A stretch of 64,000 bases of DNA, from positions 5,469,001-5,533,000 of the forward strand of contig NZ_CP095481.1 in NCBI RefSeq assembly GCF_023023025.1. Reading direction: 5' to 3'. A program made the position numbers and the translations under genes. The notes beneath the pieces were generated by a model, which ran no database searches, was not told where the DNA came from, and was given only the letters and a program-made list of their open reading frames with translations. Of this stretch, positions 17,153-27,549 are shown in pieces (position 1 is the first letter of the stretch; every line of letters starts with the position of its first letter). This stretch comes from Amycolatopsis sp. WQ 127309. Lineage in GTDB: Bacteria; Actinomycetota; Actinomycetes; Mycobacteriales; Pseudonocardiaceae.

Positions 17153-17183
17153 TTCGGTTGGCGCGGGCCGCTAACGTGCGCGT

Positions 17184-17567
17184 ATGGCGCGTCAAACCAT
17201 TCTCAGCGGCTCCACCTTCGAGGAACAGATCGGCTACGCCCGCGCGGTCGTCGACGGCGGCCGCGTGTACGTCTCCGGCACCACCGGTTTCGACTACTCG
17301 ACGATGACGATCTCCGACGACGTCGTCGAGCAGGCCGCCCAGTGCCTCCGCACCATCGAAGCGGCGCTGCACGAGGCCGGCTGCACCTTCGCCGACGTCG
17401 TCCGGGTGCGGTACGTGCTGCCGTCGCGGGCGGACTTCGAGCCGTGCTGGCCGGTGCTGCGCAAGGCGTTCGCCGAGGTCCGCCCGGCCGCGACGATGCT
17501 GGAGGCCGGCCTGGCCGACCCGCGCATGAAGATCGAGATCGAGGTCGACGCGCACCTGCCCGGTTAG
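17184..17567 (+). CDS. RidA/YjgF family protein
   Basis: A 127-residue member of the RidA (YjgF/UK114) family, which hydrolyse reactive enamines/imines or act in related chemistry. Family features: YVSGTTGFD, QAAQCLRTIEAAL and the late EIEVDA segment. TAACGT lies exactly 6 nt before ATG 17184, suggesting a leaderless transcript rather than read-through from the SDR operon. Its last 4 bp overlap the convergent asparagine-synthetase-like gene. Confidence 0.85.
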   Translation: MARQTILSGSTFEEQIGYARAVVDGGRVYVSGTTGFDYSTMTISDDVVEQAAQCLRTIEAALHEAGCTFADVVRVRYVLPSRADFEPCWPVLRKAFAEVRPAATMLEAGLADPRMKIEIEVDAHLPG

Positions 17568-19348
17568 CGCGTGAGCCAGAGGTCCAGGTTGAGCGCGAAG
17601 TCGATGCCCGCGCGCGTCGCCCGGTCGGTTTCCGGTCGTGCGAGGCGCTCGCTCAGCCGCGCCGGGTCGAGGTAGGTCCACGCGGGCGCGTTCGGCGTGG
17701 CCAGCAGATCCGCGGCCTGCGCGCGGATCGCGACGTCGTAGCCGGGATCGTGGGTCGCCGGGTAGGGCGCCTTGACCCGCTCGGTGACGCTGCGCGGGAG
17801 CAGGTCGGCCACCGCCGCCCGCAGCAGCGACTTCTCCCGGCCGTCAAAAGTGTGGTGCGACCAGGGCGCGTTGAAGGCGTATTCGACGAGCCGGTGGTCG
17901 CAGAACGGCACCCGGACTTCCAGGCCGACGGCCATGCTGAGCCGGTCCTTGCGGTCGAGCAGGTCCGGCAGCCAGCGCGTCAGGTGCAGGTGGACGACCT
18001 CGCGCATCCGGCGCCGCTCGGCCGTTTCCCCTGGCAGCACCGGAACTTCGGCGAGCGCCTGCCGGTAGTGCGCCTCGCGATGGGCGCCGACGGCGAGTTC
18101 CGCGGCCACGTCGTCGCGCAGCAGCGCGAGGTACGTCCCGCTGCGGCCGGCGAAGTAACGCCACGGGTAGCCGTCGGCGAGCGGCTGGTGGAACCACGGG
18201 TAGCCGCCGAAGACCTCGTCGGCGCTCTCCCCGGACAGCGCCACCGTCGAATGCTCGCGAACCGCCTTGAACAGCAGGAAGAGTGACGTGTCCATGTCCC
18301 CGGTCGCGGGCGCGTCCCGCGCGTGGACGACGGCCCGGCGCACCGCCGGATCGGCCAGCGCCGCCGACCCGAGCACCAGGTCGCGGTGGTCGAGCCCGCA
18401 GTGCGCGACGACATCCCGGACGTAGGGCGCGTCCGGCGTGGCGCGCAGGGCGTCGGGCACGAACTCGCCGGCGAAACCGACGGAGAACGTGCGCAGCGGC
18501 GCGGTCGTGAACCGCTGGCCGAGCGCGGCGAGCGCACTCGAGTCGAGGCCGCCCGACAGCAGCGCGCCGAGCGGGACGTCGGCCCGGACGTGCCGTTCGG
18601 TGATGTCTTCGAGGAGTTCGCGGATCCGCTCGACGGTCATGGCGAGGTCGTCTTCGTGCGGCTGCGCGTCCAGTGACCAGTACCGGCGCTCGCGGACGCC
18701 GTCGGCGTCGACCAGCAGCATCGTGCCCGGCCGGACTTCGTGGACGCCCTGGTGGAGCGTCACCCCAGGGGTGCGGACCGAGGCCAGGAAGTCGCGCAGG
18801 CCGCCATCGTCGACGGCCGGGGCGACCAGGCCGGACGCGAACAGCGCCTTGGGCTCGGAAGCGAACAGGACGCCGTCGCCGCGGCGCGCGTAGCAGAGCG
18901 GTTTGACGCCGAGCCGGTCGCGGACCAGCAGCAACCGGCGGCGCGGCGCGTCCCAGACGGCGAAGGCGAACATGCCGTCGAGCCGTCGCGGGGCGTCGGT
19001 GCCCCACTCCAGGCAGGCGTGCAGCACGACTTCCGTGTCGGTGTGCGTGCGGAACTTGTGCCCCAGCAGCTCCAGTTCGACGCGCAGCTCGCGGTGGTTG
19101 AACACCTCGCCGCTGTAGGACAGGACGGTCGTGGCCTCGTCCTGGTCGTCGTAGGCCACCATCGGCTGCCGGCCGTTCGCGGGGTCGAGCACGGCGAGCC
19201 GGCGGTGCCCGAACGCGACGTGCGCGGCCGCCCAGACACCGGAGTCGTCCGGCCCGCGGGCGGCGAGGGTCTCGGTCATCCGGTGCACGGTCATGCCGCC
19301 GTCCGGGAGCGGGCAGCTGGGGTCGGCCCAGCCCGCGATGCCACACAT
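17564..19348 (-). CDS. asnB: Asparagine synthetase (glutamine-hydrolysing), AsnB type
   Basis: A 594-residue two-domain enzyme. The N-terminal class II glutaminase starts with MCGIAG, so Cys2 is the nucleophile after Met removal. The synthetase domain carries the ATP pyrophosphatase loop LLSGGLDSSALA (about residue 255) and LSGESADEVFGGYPW. ATG 19348 has GGAGGAA upstream. It uses glutamine nitrogen to amidate a carboxylate: aspartate in primary metabolism, but homologues in natural-product clusters (for example OxyD in oxytetracycline) amidate other acids. Divergence from a lone ketosynthase (151 bp apart) makes the latter worth considering. Confidence 0.9.
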   Translation of the reverse strand: MCGIAGWADPSCPLPDGGMTVHRMTETLAARGPDDSGVWAAAHVAFGHRRLAVLDPANGRQPMVAYDDQDEATTVLSYSGEVFNHRELRVELELLGHKFRTHTDTEVVLHACLEWGTDAPRRLDGMFAFAVWDAPRRRLLLVRDRLGVKPLCYARRGDGVLFASEPKALFASGLVAPAVDDGGLRDFLASVRTPGVTLHQGVHEVRPGTMLLVDADGVRERRYWSLDAQPHEDDLAMTVERIRELLEDITERHVRADVPLGALLSGGLDSSALAALGQRFTTAPLRTFSVGFAGEFVPDALRATPDAPYVRDVVAHCGLDHRDLVLGSAALADPAVRRAVVHARDAPATGDMDTSLFLLFKAVREHSTVALSGESADEVFGGYPWFHQPLADGYPWRYFAGRSGTYLALLRDDVAAELAVGAHREAHYRQALAEVPVLPGETAERRRMREVVHLHLTRWLPDLLDRKDRLSMAVGLEVRVPFCDHRLVEYAFNAPWSHHTFDGREKSLLRAAVADLLPRSVTERVKAPYPATHDPGYDVAIRAQAADLLATPNAPAWTYLDPARLSERLARPETDRATRAGIDFALNLDLWLTR

Positions 19349-19499
19349 AACGGGGATTCCTCCGGGGAAGGGGAGATCGCCGAGGCGATCACCCGGGCGG
19401 CCTGAATGATCACATAGGGTGTGCGCGGCCGCGGGAACCCGCGCTGCCACGGACGAGTGAATCCGCCGTCCACAGTGGACGAATTTCGACAGGAGAACG

Positions 19500-20765
19500 A
19501 TGAACGAGCCGATCGCGATCGTCGGCATGGGCTGCCGGTTCCCCGGCGCGGCCGGCCCGGACGCGCTCTGGGAGCTGCTCGACATGCGCGTGGACGCGGT
19601 CGTCGGCGCCGCGCCGCCCGGCCGGTTCGACGCGGCGGAGCTGTACGACCCGGTACCCCGCCGTCGCGGCCGGCTCGTCAGCCTGGCCGGCGGTTTCCTC
19701 GGCTCCGAAGAGTTCGACCCGGGGTTCTTCGGCGTGAGCGAACGGGAAGCGGCGGTGCTCGACCCGCAGCACCGCGTCCTCCTGACGACCACGCGCGACG
19801 CGCTGGCCGACGCCGGGCTCGACGGTATCGAGGGCCGCGAGATCGGCGTCTTCATGGGCCAGAGCACGGGCGAGCACTGGGACGGTCTTCAAGGGACGGC
19901 CGACATGTACGCGATCGCGGGCGCGGCGGCGCGGAGCATGGCGTCCGGGCGGATCAGCTACGCGTGGGACCTGCGCGGCCCGTGCGCCACGGTCGACGCG
20001 GCGTGTTCGTCGGGCACGCTGGCCGTGCACCTCGCGTGCCAGAGCCTGCGCACGGGGGAGTGCGACACGGCGGTGGCGGGCGGCGTCAGCCTGGTCCTGG
20101 GCACCGACCACACGCTCGGCTATTCGGCGGCGGGAATGCTGTCGCCGACCGGACGCTGCCGTTTCGGCGACGAGGACGCGGACGGTTTCGTCCGCAGCGA
20201 CGGCGCGGGCGTCGTCGTCCTCAAGCGCCTGGGCCAGGCCTTGGCCGACGGCGACCGCGTCCACGCGCTGATCCTGGGCAGCGCCCAGGCGAGCAAGGGC
20301 CGCACGGCCAAGGCGATCATCGCGCCGTCGGTGGAGGGCTACCTGCAGGTGATCGCCCGGGCGTGCGCGCAGGCGGGGATCGCGCCCGCGGAGCTCGGTT
20401 ACGTGGAGGCACACGGCAACGCGGCCCCGGCGGGCGACGTCATCGAGCTGCAGGCGATCAGCGAGGCGATCGGCACCGGGCGGCCGCCGGGACAGCCGTG
20501 CTTGGTGGGTTCGGTGAAGTCGAACATCGGCCACCCGGAGGCGGCGGGTGGCATGGCGGGCTTGATCAAGACGGCGATGGTGGTCCGCGAACGGCGGATT
20601 CCGGCCACCCTGCACTGCCCACGTCCGACGTCGGCGGTCGCCTGGGCGGGTCTGGAACTCACGTCGTCACCAGCCGAATGGCCCCACCCGGGGCGGGCGT
20701 TGGCCGGGGTCAGCACCTACGGGCTGTCCGGGACGTTCGTTCACCTGGTCGTGGGTGGGCTCTGA
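19500..20765 (+). CDS. Stand-alone polyketide-type beta-ketoacyl synthase
   Basis: A 421-residue single-domain ketosynthase of the type I PKS/FAS class, not attached to other modules. The Cys-His-His triad is intact: Cys169 in DAACSSG, His305 in VEAHGN, His345 in KSNIGHPEAAGG. The sequence around the first His deviates from the usual EAHGTGT (here EAHGNAAPAGD) and the active-site serine run is DAACSSGT rather than TACSSS, so it is a divergent clade. No acyltransferase, ACP or ketoreductase gene is adjacent. AGGAGAACG precedes ATG 19500. It could condense or hydrolyse an acyl group supplied in trans. Confidence 0.87.
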   Translation: MNEPIAIVGMGCRFPGAAGPDALWELLDMRVDAVVGAAPPGRFDAAELYDPVPRRRGRLVSLAGGFLGSEEFDPGFFGVSEREAAVLDPQHRVLLTTTRDALADAGLDGIEGREIGVFMGQSTGEHWDGLQGTADMYAIAGAAARSMASGRISYAWDLRGPCATVDAACSSGTLAVHLACQSLRTGECDTAVAGGVSLVLGTDHTLGYSAAGMLSPTGRCRFGDEDADGFVRSDGAGVVVLKRLGQALADGDRVHALILGSAQASKGRTAKAIIAPSVEGYLQVIARACAQAGIAPAELGYVEAHGNAAPAGDVIELQAISEAIGTGRPPGQPCLVGSVKSNIGHPEAAGGMAGLIKTAMVVRERRIPATLHCPRPTSAVAWAGLELTSSPAEWPHPGRALAGVSTYGLSGTFVHLVVGGL

Positions 20766-20797
20766 AACTGTCGGTGGTGGGTGGGACGCTGCTGGGC

Positions 20798-21274
20798 ATG
20801 ACGAGTTGGCAGGAGTTCTCGGCGCAGTCACCTTCGCTGGCCTCGCGGGTGCACGCGCGTTTCACGGCGGAGAAGTCGCATGTACTGGCCACAGTGCGCC
20901 GCGACGGCGCACCACGGGTGAGCGGCTCCGAGGTGGACTTCCGCGGTGCGGAGGCCTACATCGGGTCGATGCTGGACGCTCTGAAGGCCCGCGATCTGCG
21001 GCGGGACAACAGGTTCGCGATCCACGCGTACCCGGGCATCGAGGAGGGCGGCGACGCGAAGCTGGCGGGTGTGGTGGCGGAGCTGACGGACAAGGCGGAG
21101 ATCGCGGCACTGCAGGGAAACGACGAGCCGTGCCACCTGTTCCGGCTGGACCTCAGGGAGGTCGTGCTGACCTGGGTGGCCGAGGACACGCTCTTCGTGG
21201 AGAGCTGGAGGGAGGGGCGGGGAACGGTGAAGTTCGCGAGGCCGGGCAACGGTCCCGCGGAGGTGGTGGAGTAA
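20798..21274 (+). CDS. Pyridoxamine 5'-phosphate oxidase family protein
   Basis: A 158-residue split-beta-barrel flavin/F420-binding protein of the PNPOx-like superfamily (EKSHVLATVRRDGAPRVSGSE at the start of the barrel, followed by the DNRFAIHA segment). ATG 20798 is the first plausible start; no strong ribosome site is seen. Probably a small redox enzyme or cofactor-binding protein. It follows the ketosynthase by 32 bp in the same direction and may share its transcript. Confidence 0.78.
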   Translation: MTSWQEFSAQSPSLASRVHARFTAEKSHVLATVRRDGAPRVSGSEVDFRGAEAYIGSMLDALKARDLRRDNRFAIHAYPGIEEGGDAKLAGVVAELTDKAEIAALQGNDEPCHLFRLDLREVVLTWVAEDTLFVESWREGRGTVKFARPGNGPAEVVE

Positions 21275-21413
21275 CGGAGGCCGGGTGCCGGAGGAGGGAT
21301 GCGTTTGGCGGCAAGGCAAAGCTGAGCTGAGCTGAGATGGCGACGTGCGGTCACCTCGGCCGCGCGGGCATCGCCGACTCGGCAACCAGAAGTGCCGGCT
21401 TGGCGACTGGAGC

Positions 21414-21789
21414 GGCCAACACGCTGGCTGGAGTGGTCAACACGCTGGCGGGAGCAGCCAACTTGACAACCGGAGCGGCCAACACGCTGACTGGAGCGGC
21501 CAACACGCTGACTGGAGCGGTCAACTCGCCGACCGCGACGGCCAACACGGTGACCCAGGCGGTCTACACGCCGCCGGGAGCGGTCACCCGGCAACCGGAG
21601 TGGCCAACTCGGCAACCGGAGTGGCCAACTCGGCGACCGCGACGGCCAACATGGTGACCCAAGCGGTCGACACGCCGCCGGGAGCGGTCACCCGGCAACC
21701 GGAACGGCCAACACGCCGACCGCGACGGCCAACACGCCGACCGGAACGGCCGACACGTCAGCGAGAGCGGCCAACTCGGTGGCTGGCTG
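21414..21789. repeat. Long 21-bp periodic array (about 18 units)
   Basis: Units starting with GGCCAAC/GGTCAAC-like heads begin at 21414 and recur every 21 bp to 21769, with two 20-bp steps (to 21602 and 21706). Typical unit halves are GGCCAACACG and CTGACTGGAGC. Most units are intact enough to leave a reading frame (ANTLTGA-like heptads) through the first half, but the 20-bp units break that frame and no ribosome site or codon bias supports a protein. It fills the 526-bp gap between convergent genes. Confidence 0.85.
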
Positions 21790-21800
21790 GGGACCGCGGG

Positions 21801-23120
<1,320 letters not shown>

Positions 23121-23164
23121 CTGAACACCCTTCCGCTTGTTAACACCGTATGCTTAAATCCGCT

Positions 23165-23178
23165 TAGAACGTGTTTCA
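23165..23178. promoter_or_regulatory. KstR operator upstream of cyp125
   Basis: TAGAACGTGTTTCA fits the KstR consensus TnnAACnnGTTnnA at every fixed position and ends 23 bp before the cyp125 start. KstR is the TetR repressor of sterol side-chain and upper-ring genes in mycobacteria and rhodococci. No kstR gene is in this window. Confidence 0.85.
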
Positions 23179-23201
23179 CAAGGCGAACCGTGGGAGGCAA
23201 C

Positions 23202-24428
23202 GTGGCCGCTCCGCTCATCCCCGCCGGTTTCGACTTCACGGACCCGGACCTCTACGCCCATCGGCTGCCCCTGGCCGAGTTCGCCGAGCTCCGGCGGACC
23301 GCCCCCGTGTGGTGGAACCCCCAGAAGAACAACACCGCGGGCTTCGGTGACGACGGCTATTGGGTCGTCTCGCGGCACGCGGACGTCAAGGAGGTCTCCC
23401 GCGACAGCACGCTCTACTCGTCGAGCGAGAAGACCGCGATCATCCGCTTCGACGAGAGCATGACCGAGGACCGCCTCAACGCGAACCGGCTGGTCCTGCT
23501 CAACATGGACGCGCCCCAGCACACCAAGCTGCGGCGGATCGTTTCGAAGGGCTTCACCCCGCGCTCGATCGCCAAGCTCGAGGACACGCTGCGGGACCGC
23601 GCCGCGAAGATCGTCTTCGAGGCGAAGAAGAAGGGCACGGGCGACTTCGTCACCGACGTCGCTTGCGAACTGCCGTTGCAGGCGATCGCCGAACTGATCG
23701 GCGTCCCGCAGGAGGACCGGCTCAAGATCTTCGACTGGTCCAACCAGATGGTCGCCTACGACGATCCCGAGTACCAGCTCGAACCCCTCGAAGCGTCGAC
23801 CCAGCTCATCGGCTACGCCTGGAACATGGCCGAGGACCGCCGCAAGTGCCCGATGGACGACATCGTCACCAAGCTGATCGAGGCCGACGTCGACGGCGAG
23901 GCGCTGGGCTCCGACGAGTTCGGCTTCTTCGTCATCCTGCTCGCGGTGGCCGGCAATGAGACCACGCGCAACGCGATCACGCACGGCATGAAGGCGTTCC
24001 TGGACCACCCGGCCCAGTGGGAGCTGTTCAAGGAGCAGCGCCCGAAGACCGCGCCCGACGAGATCGTCCGCTGGGCCACCCCGGTGGTCGCCTTCCAGCG
24101 CACCGCCACCCGCGACACCGAGCTGGGCGGCGCGCAGATCAAGCGGGGCGACCGCGTCGGGATGTTCTACAGCTCCGCCAACTTCGACCCCGACGTGTTC
24201 GAGGACGCGGAGAAGTTCGACATCCTGCGGGAGGACAACCCGCACGTCGGCTTCGGCGGCACCGGTTCGCACTACTGCATCGGCGCCAACCTCGCCCGGC
24301 TGGAGATCGACCTGATCTTCAACGCCATCGCCGACGTGATGCCGGACATCACCGAAGCGGAACCCCCGGTGCGCCTGCGGTCCAGCTGGCTCAACGGCAT
24401 CAAGCACTACCCGGTCCGCTACGCCTGA
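23202..24428 (+). CDS. cyp125: Cytochrome P450 CYP125, steroid C26 monooxygenase
   Basis: A 408-residue P450 that starts sterol side-chain degradation by oxidising the terminal methyl (C26/27) to alcohol and acid. Heme ligand Cys359 lies in FGGTGSHYCIGANLAR; the I-helix is AGNETTRN; the ExxR region contains DEIVRWATPV downstream. GTG 23202 is preferred over GTG 23190 because GGGAGG lies 4 nt before it. Unlike M. tuberculosis, the igr genes (fadE28-fadE29-chsH1-chsH2-ltp2) do not follow; a convergent hydrolase gene does, overlapping by 10 bp. Confidence 0.93.
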   Translation: MAAPLIPAGFDFTDPDLYAHRLPLAEFAELRRTAPVWWNPQKNNTAGFGDDGYWVVSRHADVKEVSRDSTLYSSSEKTAIIRFDESMTEDRLNANRLVLLNMDAPQHTKLRRIVSKGFTPRSIAKLEDTLRDRAAKIVFEAKKKGTGDFVTDVACELPLQAIAELIGVPQEDRLKIFDWSNQMVAYDDPEYQLEPLEASTQLIGYAWNMAEDRRKCPMDDIVTKLIEADVDGEALGSDEFGFFVILLAVAGNETTRNAITHGMKAFLDHPAQWELFKEQRPKTAPDEIVRWATPVVAFQRTATRDTELGGAQIKRGDRVGMFYSSANFDPDVFEDAEKFDILREDNPHVGFGGTGSHYCIGANLARLEIDLIFNAIADVMPDITEAEPPVRLRSSWLNGIKHYPVRYA

Positions 24429-24982
24429 GGCAGCGTCCGGAGGAAGCCGAGCACCCGCTGCCAGGTGAGGGCGGACGCGGCTTCGTCGTGGTCGGGACCC
24501 TCGGCGTCGGTGTAGAAGTGGCCGGCGCCGGGGTAGGTGAACACCGCGGCCGCAGGGTTGACCGCTCGCCAGGCGGCGACCTCGGCCGGCGGTGCGATCG
24601 GGTCCGGGTCGGCGACGTGCACCTGCACCGGCAGGCCGGCGCGCGCCGACGCCGGGATGGCCCCCAACGCGTGCAGCAGCAGGACTCCCGCCGCGACGGG
24701 ACGGTCCGGGAGGACGCCCTGGACCACGCCGCAGCCCATCGACACCCCCAGCAGCACGGTGGCGGGCGGCAGGTCGCGCACCGCGTCGGACGCGCGACCG
24801 CTGATCGTCGTCCAGCCGACGTGGTCCATCAGGGCGAAGCCCTCCTCGAGCGTGGGCGCGGTCGAGCCGGCGTAGAGGTCCGGCGTGACGACGTCGTGCC
24901 CGGCCGCCCGCAGCCGTTCGGCCGCGCCGAGCTCGACCGGCCGGAGCCCCAGCACCGAATGGAAGACCACGATGTTCACCAC
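24419..24982 (-). CDS. Dienelactone hydrolase family protein
   Basis: A 187-residue alpha/beta hydrolase of the dienelactone hydrolase family. The nucleophile motif is GVSMGCG (Ser rather than the Cys of true dienelactone hydrolases), followed by Asp in VADPDP and His in GAGHFYTD. The start is one of two consecutive GTG codons (24982 or 24979). It converges on cyp125. Role unknown; small soluble esterase or thioesterase activity is plausible. Confidence 0.8.
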   Translation of the reverse strand: MVNIVVFHSVLGLRPVELGAAERLRAAGHDVVTPDLYAGSTAPTLEEGFALMDHVGWTTISGRASDAVRDLPPATVLLGVSMGCGVVQGVLPDRPVAAGVLLLHALGAIPASARAGLPVQVHVADPDPIAPPAEVAAWRAVNPAAAVFTYPGAGHFYTDAEGPDHDEAASALTWQRVLGFLRTLPQA

Positions 24983-25023
24983 GGCGTGATGGTCACACGC
25001 GGCCCGGCTGTCATCATGGCGCG

Positions 25024-25815
25024 ATGGCCCCGCGAGCGAGTGTCGACGTCGAGTTCACCATCCGTGTCACCGAACCCGGGCGGGCGGCGATCTCGGTCGC
25101 GGCGGCGAACGCCGACACCGAGGACCTGACCGTCTCCTGGGACGGCGGGAGCGAAGCCGTCCTGTTCGAGCACGGTACCCGGGCCGACGTCTTCGACCTG
25201 CCGCTCGGGGAGCACCGCGTCACCTACCACGCCGAGCGCGACCTGGCCGCGGCCGAGCCCGAGCCCGTCACCCTCGCCGACATCGCCGTGTTCACCCGGC
25301 CGAGCCGGTACTGCCCGTCCGACCGGATCGGCGGCCTGGCGACGCCGGAGATGTACGGCCGCCCCGACGCGCGGTCCACTGTGGACGCGATCGTCCGGAA
25401 CGTCAACGACCGGCTGCTCTACACCGTCGGCGCCACCCGGCCGACCGACGACGCGATCGACACCCTCCTGGCCGGCGAAGGCGTCTGCCGCGACTTCGCG
25501 CACGTGTGCGTCACCTTCTGCCGGTTCTTCGACATCCCGGCCCGCTACGTCGGCGTCTACGCGCCCGGGCTGTCGCCGATGGACTTCCACGCCGTGTTCG
25601 AGGCCGCGATCGACGGCCACTGGTACGTCTTCGACGCCACGCACCTCGCGCCGCGCCAGACGATGCTCCGCATCTCCACCGGCCGCGACGCCGCGGACAC
25701 GTCGTTCCTGGCCACCCTCGGCTGCAGCCTGGACTTCCTGGGCAGCTCGGTGTTCGCGACGACGGACGCCGAGCTGCCCCAGGACGACTGGTCCGAGCTG
25801 GTCGCGCTCAGCTGA
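25024..25815 (+). CDS. Transglutaminase-like cysteine hydrolase
   Basis: A 263-residue protein with an N-terminal beta domain (about residues 1-95) and a transglutaminase/protease core whose triad is visible: Cys in GEGVCRDFAHV (about residue 157), His in DFHAVFEA, Asp in VFDATHLAP. It lacks a signal peptide, so it acts in the cytoplasm. CATCAT stands exactly 6 nt before ATG 25024, suggesting a leaderless transcript. A TCCACWGTGGA palindrome lies within it at 25375. Confidence 0.85.
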   Translation: MAPRASVDVEFTIRVTEPGRAAISVAAANADTEDLTVSWDGGSEAVLFEHGTRADVFDLPLGEHRVTYHAERDLAAAEPEPVTLADIAVFTRPSRYCPSDRIGGLATPEMYGRPDARSTVDAIVRNVNDRLLYTVGATRPTDDAIDTLLAGEGVCRDFAHVCVTFCRFFDIPARYVGVYAPGLSPMDFHAVFEAAIDGHWYVFDATHLAPRQTMLRISTGRDAADTSFLATLGCSLDFLGSSVFATTDAELPQDDWSELVALS

Positions 25816-25922
25816 CGCCCCTGGCCGAGGTCACTCCGAGGCCCCCGCACGTCCGGCGAGCGGGTGATGGGGTGGCAAGAGTGCGTGTTGGGTGCGCGAG
25901 GAGGGTCTCCGCTGGGTAGACA

Positions 25923-26948
25923 GTGTCCGTGAAGAGTTCCCCCAAGGCCCCGAGCCCCTGGGCGCGGGCCCGTGCCCGGTACCGGTGGCTGGACCACATC
26001 GCCCGCGCGACCAACCGCTACGTCGACACCGGCGGCTACCACTACGTCGCGTCGATCACCTACTTCAGCCTGCTGTCGCTGGTGCCGCTGCTGATGGTGG
26101 CGTCGTCGGTGGCCGGGTTCGTGCTGGCCAGCCAGCCGCACCTGCTCGACACGATGGTGCGCGCGATCGTCAGCACGCTGCCCGGCGGGCTGGGGGACAA
26201 GGCCACCGACCTGCTCACCGGCTTCGTCGACCAGCGGACGAGCGTCGGTGCGTTCGGCCTGGTGATCGGCCTCTACTCGGGCTGGAACTGGATGAACGCG
26301 CTGCGGGACTCGCTCACCGCGCTGTGGGGGCAGAACCGGTCGGACCAGTCGCTGCCGCGGCTGATCGCCGTCGACCTGCTCGCGCTGCTCGGCCTGACGG
26401 CGGCGCTGCTGGTGTCGTTCACGATCACCATCTCCGGCACCGCGCTCGGCAGCTACCTGCTCCGGCTGGCCGGCCTCGACGACACGAGCTGGGGTCACCA
26501 GCTCGTGTCCGCGTCCTCGGTGCCGCTCTCGCTGGCCGCCGACTGGCTGGTGTTCCTCTGGGTGCTGACCCGGCTGCCGCGCCAGCCGGTGGGCGTGCGC
26601 AGCGCGGTGCGCGGCGCGATCGCCCTGGCCCTCGGCTTCGAGGCGCTCAAGCTGGCCGGTGGCTTCTACCTGCGGCTGATCGGCAGCTCGCCGACGGGGA
26701 TCGCGTTCGGCTCGGTGATCGGCCTGATCTTCTTCATCTCGCTGATCGCGCGGATGCTCGTCTACGTCACGGCCTGGACGGCCACCGGTTCGGACGCGCC
26801 GCCCAAGCCGGTGCAGCCGCCGGCGCCGGTGGAGCTGAAGCCGGTGATCGTGGTGGACCCGCCGGTCGCGGTGCCGGCCGCGGTCGGCGTCGTGACCGGG
26901 GTGCTCGGGACGCTGCTCGCGCTCAAGTGGCGACGTTCGAGAGACTGA
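25923..26948 (+). CDS. YihY/BrkB family inner-membrane protein
   Basis: A 341-residue protein with six hydrophobic helices in the YihY/virulence factor BrkB pattern (SITYFSLLSLVPLLMV, GLYSGWNWMNALRDSLTALW, GSVIGLIFFISLIARM), then a Pro/Val-rich tail with a final hydrophobic segment. Function of the family is unsettled. The start is GTG 25923 or GTG 25929; no clear ribosome site separates them. The 3' end overlaps the convergent TetR gene by 26 bp. Confidence 0.85.
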   Translation: MSVKSSPKAPSPWARARARYRWLDHIARATNRYVDTGGYHYVASITYFSLLSLVPLLMVASSVAGFVLASQPHLLDTMVRAIVSTLPGGLGDKATDLLTGFVDQRTSVGAFGLVIGLYSGWNWMNALRDSLTALWGQNRSDQSLPRLIAVDLLALLGLTAALLVSFTITISGTALGSYLLRLAGLDDTSWGHQLVSASSVPLSLAADWLVFLWVLTRLPRQPVGVRSAVRGAIALALGFEALKLAGGFYLRLIGSSPTGIAFGSVIGLIFFISLIARMLVYVTAWTATGSDAPPKPVQPPAPVELKPVIVVDPPVAVPAAVGVVTGVLGTLLALKWRRSRD

Positions 26949-27534
26949 ACAGCCGTTCCAACTGGTGGTCGATCAGCGCGAACACGGCCTCGGGGGTGCG
27001 CTGGCCCAGGATGATGCTGGTCTGCAGGCCGTCGACGCTCGAAAGGAGCAGCTCCGCCTCCGGCATCAGGTCGAGGTCCGGCGGCACCTCACCGCGTTGC
27101 TGCCCCCAGGCCAGCAGGTCCGCGGTCAGCCGTTCCAGCTCCGGCGGCGCGGCGCTGAACGCCGTCGCGAGGTCGGGGTCGGTCAGCGAGCGGACGAAGT
27201 AGGCCAGGTGCACGAGGTAACGCGTGCGGCGCTCGTCGTCCAGCGGGAGCATCCCGACCAGCATCGTGCGCAGGACCTGGCGCGGTGTCGCGTCGGCCTC
27301 CGGCCCGACCTCGGCGCGGGTGTGTTCCTCGGCGACCTTGTTGAGGATCTCGAGCGCGCCGAGCAGCAGGTCGTTGCGCGTGCCGAAGTAGTACTGGACG
27401 AGCCGCAGCGAGACGCCGGCCTCGGCCGCGACCTTGCGCAGCGACACGTCTTCCAGCCCGCGCGCGCTGGCGATCCGCCAGACGGCTTCGGCGATCTGGC
27501 GACGGCGTTGTTCGTGGTCCGCGAGTCTCGGCAT
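26923..27534 (-). CDS. TetR family transcriptional regulator
   Basis: A 203-residue regulator with an N-terminal TetR helix-turn-helix (about residues 10-55; ISLRKV-like helix SLRKVAAEAGVSLRLVQYYFGTR). The C-terminal domain resembles BetI-type regulators. It lies 15 bp downstream of ltp3 and appears to be the last gene of the DUF35-ltp4-ltp3 operon. It does not resemble KstR or KstR2 in the DNA-binding helix. Ligand unknown; it may tune C24-branched sterol genes or itself. Confidence 0.83.
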   Translation of the reverse strand: MPRLADHEQRRRQIAEAVWRIASARGLEDVSLRKVAAEAGVSLRLVQYYFGTRNDLLLGALEILNKVAEEHTRAEVGPEADATPRQVLRTMLVGMLPLDDERRTRYLVHLAYFVRSLTDPDLATAFSAAPPELERLTADLLAWGQQRGEVPPDLDLMPEAELLLSSVDGLQTSIILGQRTPEAVFALIDHQLERLFSLSNVAT

Positions 27535-27549
27535 GGTGGGTCGAGCGTA

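Noticed and set aside
21337..21657. Possible repeat protein (ANTLTGA heptads) encoded by the long 21-bp array
   Set aside because: Two units of 20 bp break the frame, no ribosome site precedes it, and similar 21-bp arrays elsewhere do not keep any frame open. The open stretch follows from 21 being a multiple of three in GC-rich DNA.
24419..24982. The dienelactone-hydrolase-like gene as part of sterol degradation
   Set aside because: It converges on cyp125 and has no KstR-like site at its start, so neighbourhood alone does not support a pathway role.
26923..27534. The TetR gene as kstR or kstR2
   Set aside because: Its recognition helix and C-terminal domain look like BetI-type regulators and not like the KstR proteins; it lies inside the ltp operon rather than in the usual place of either repressor.
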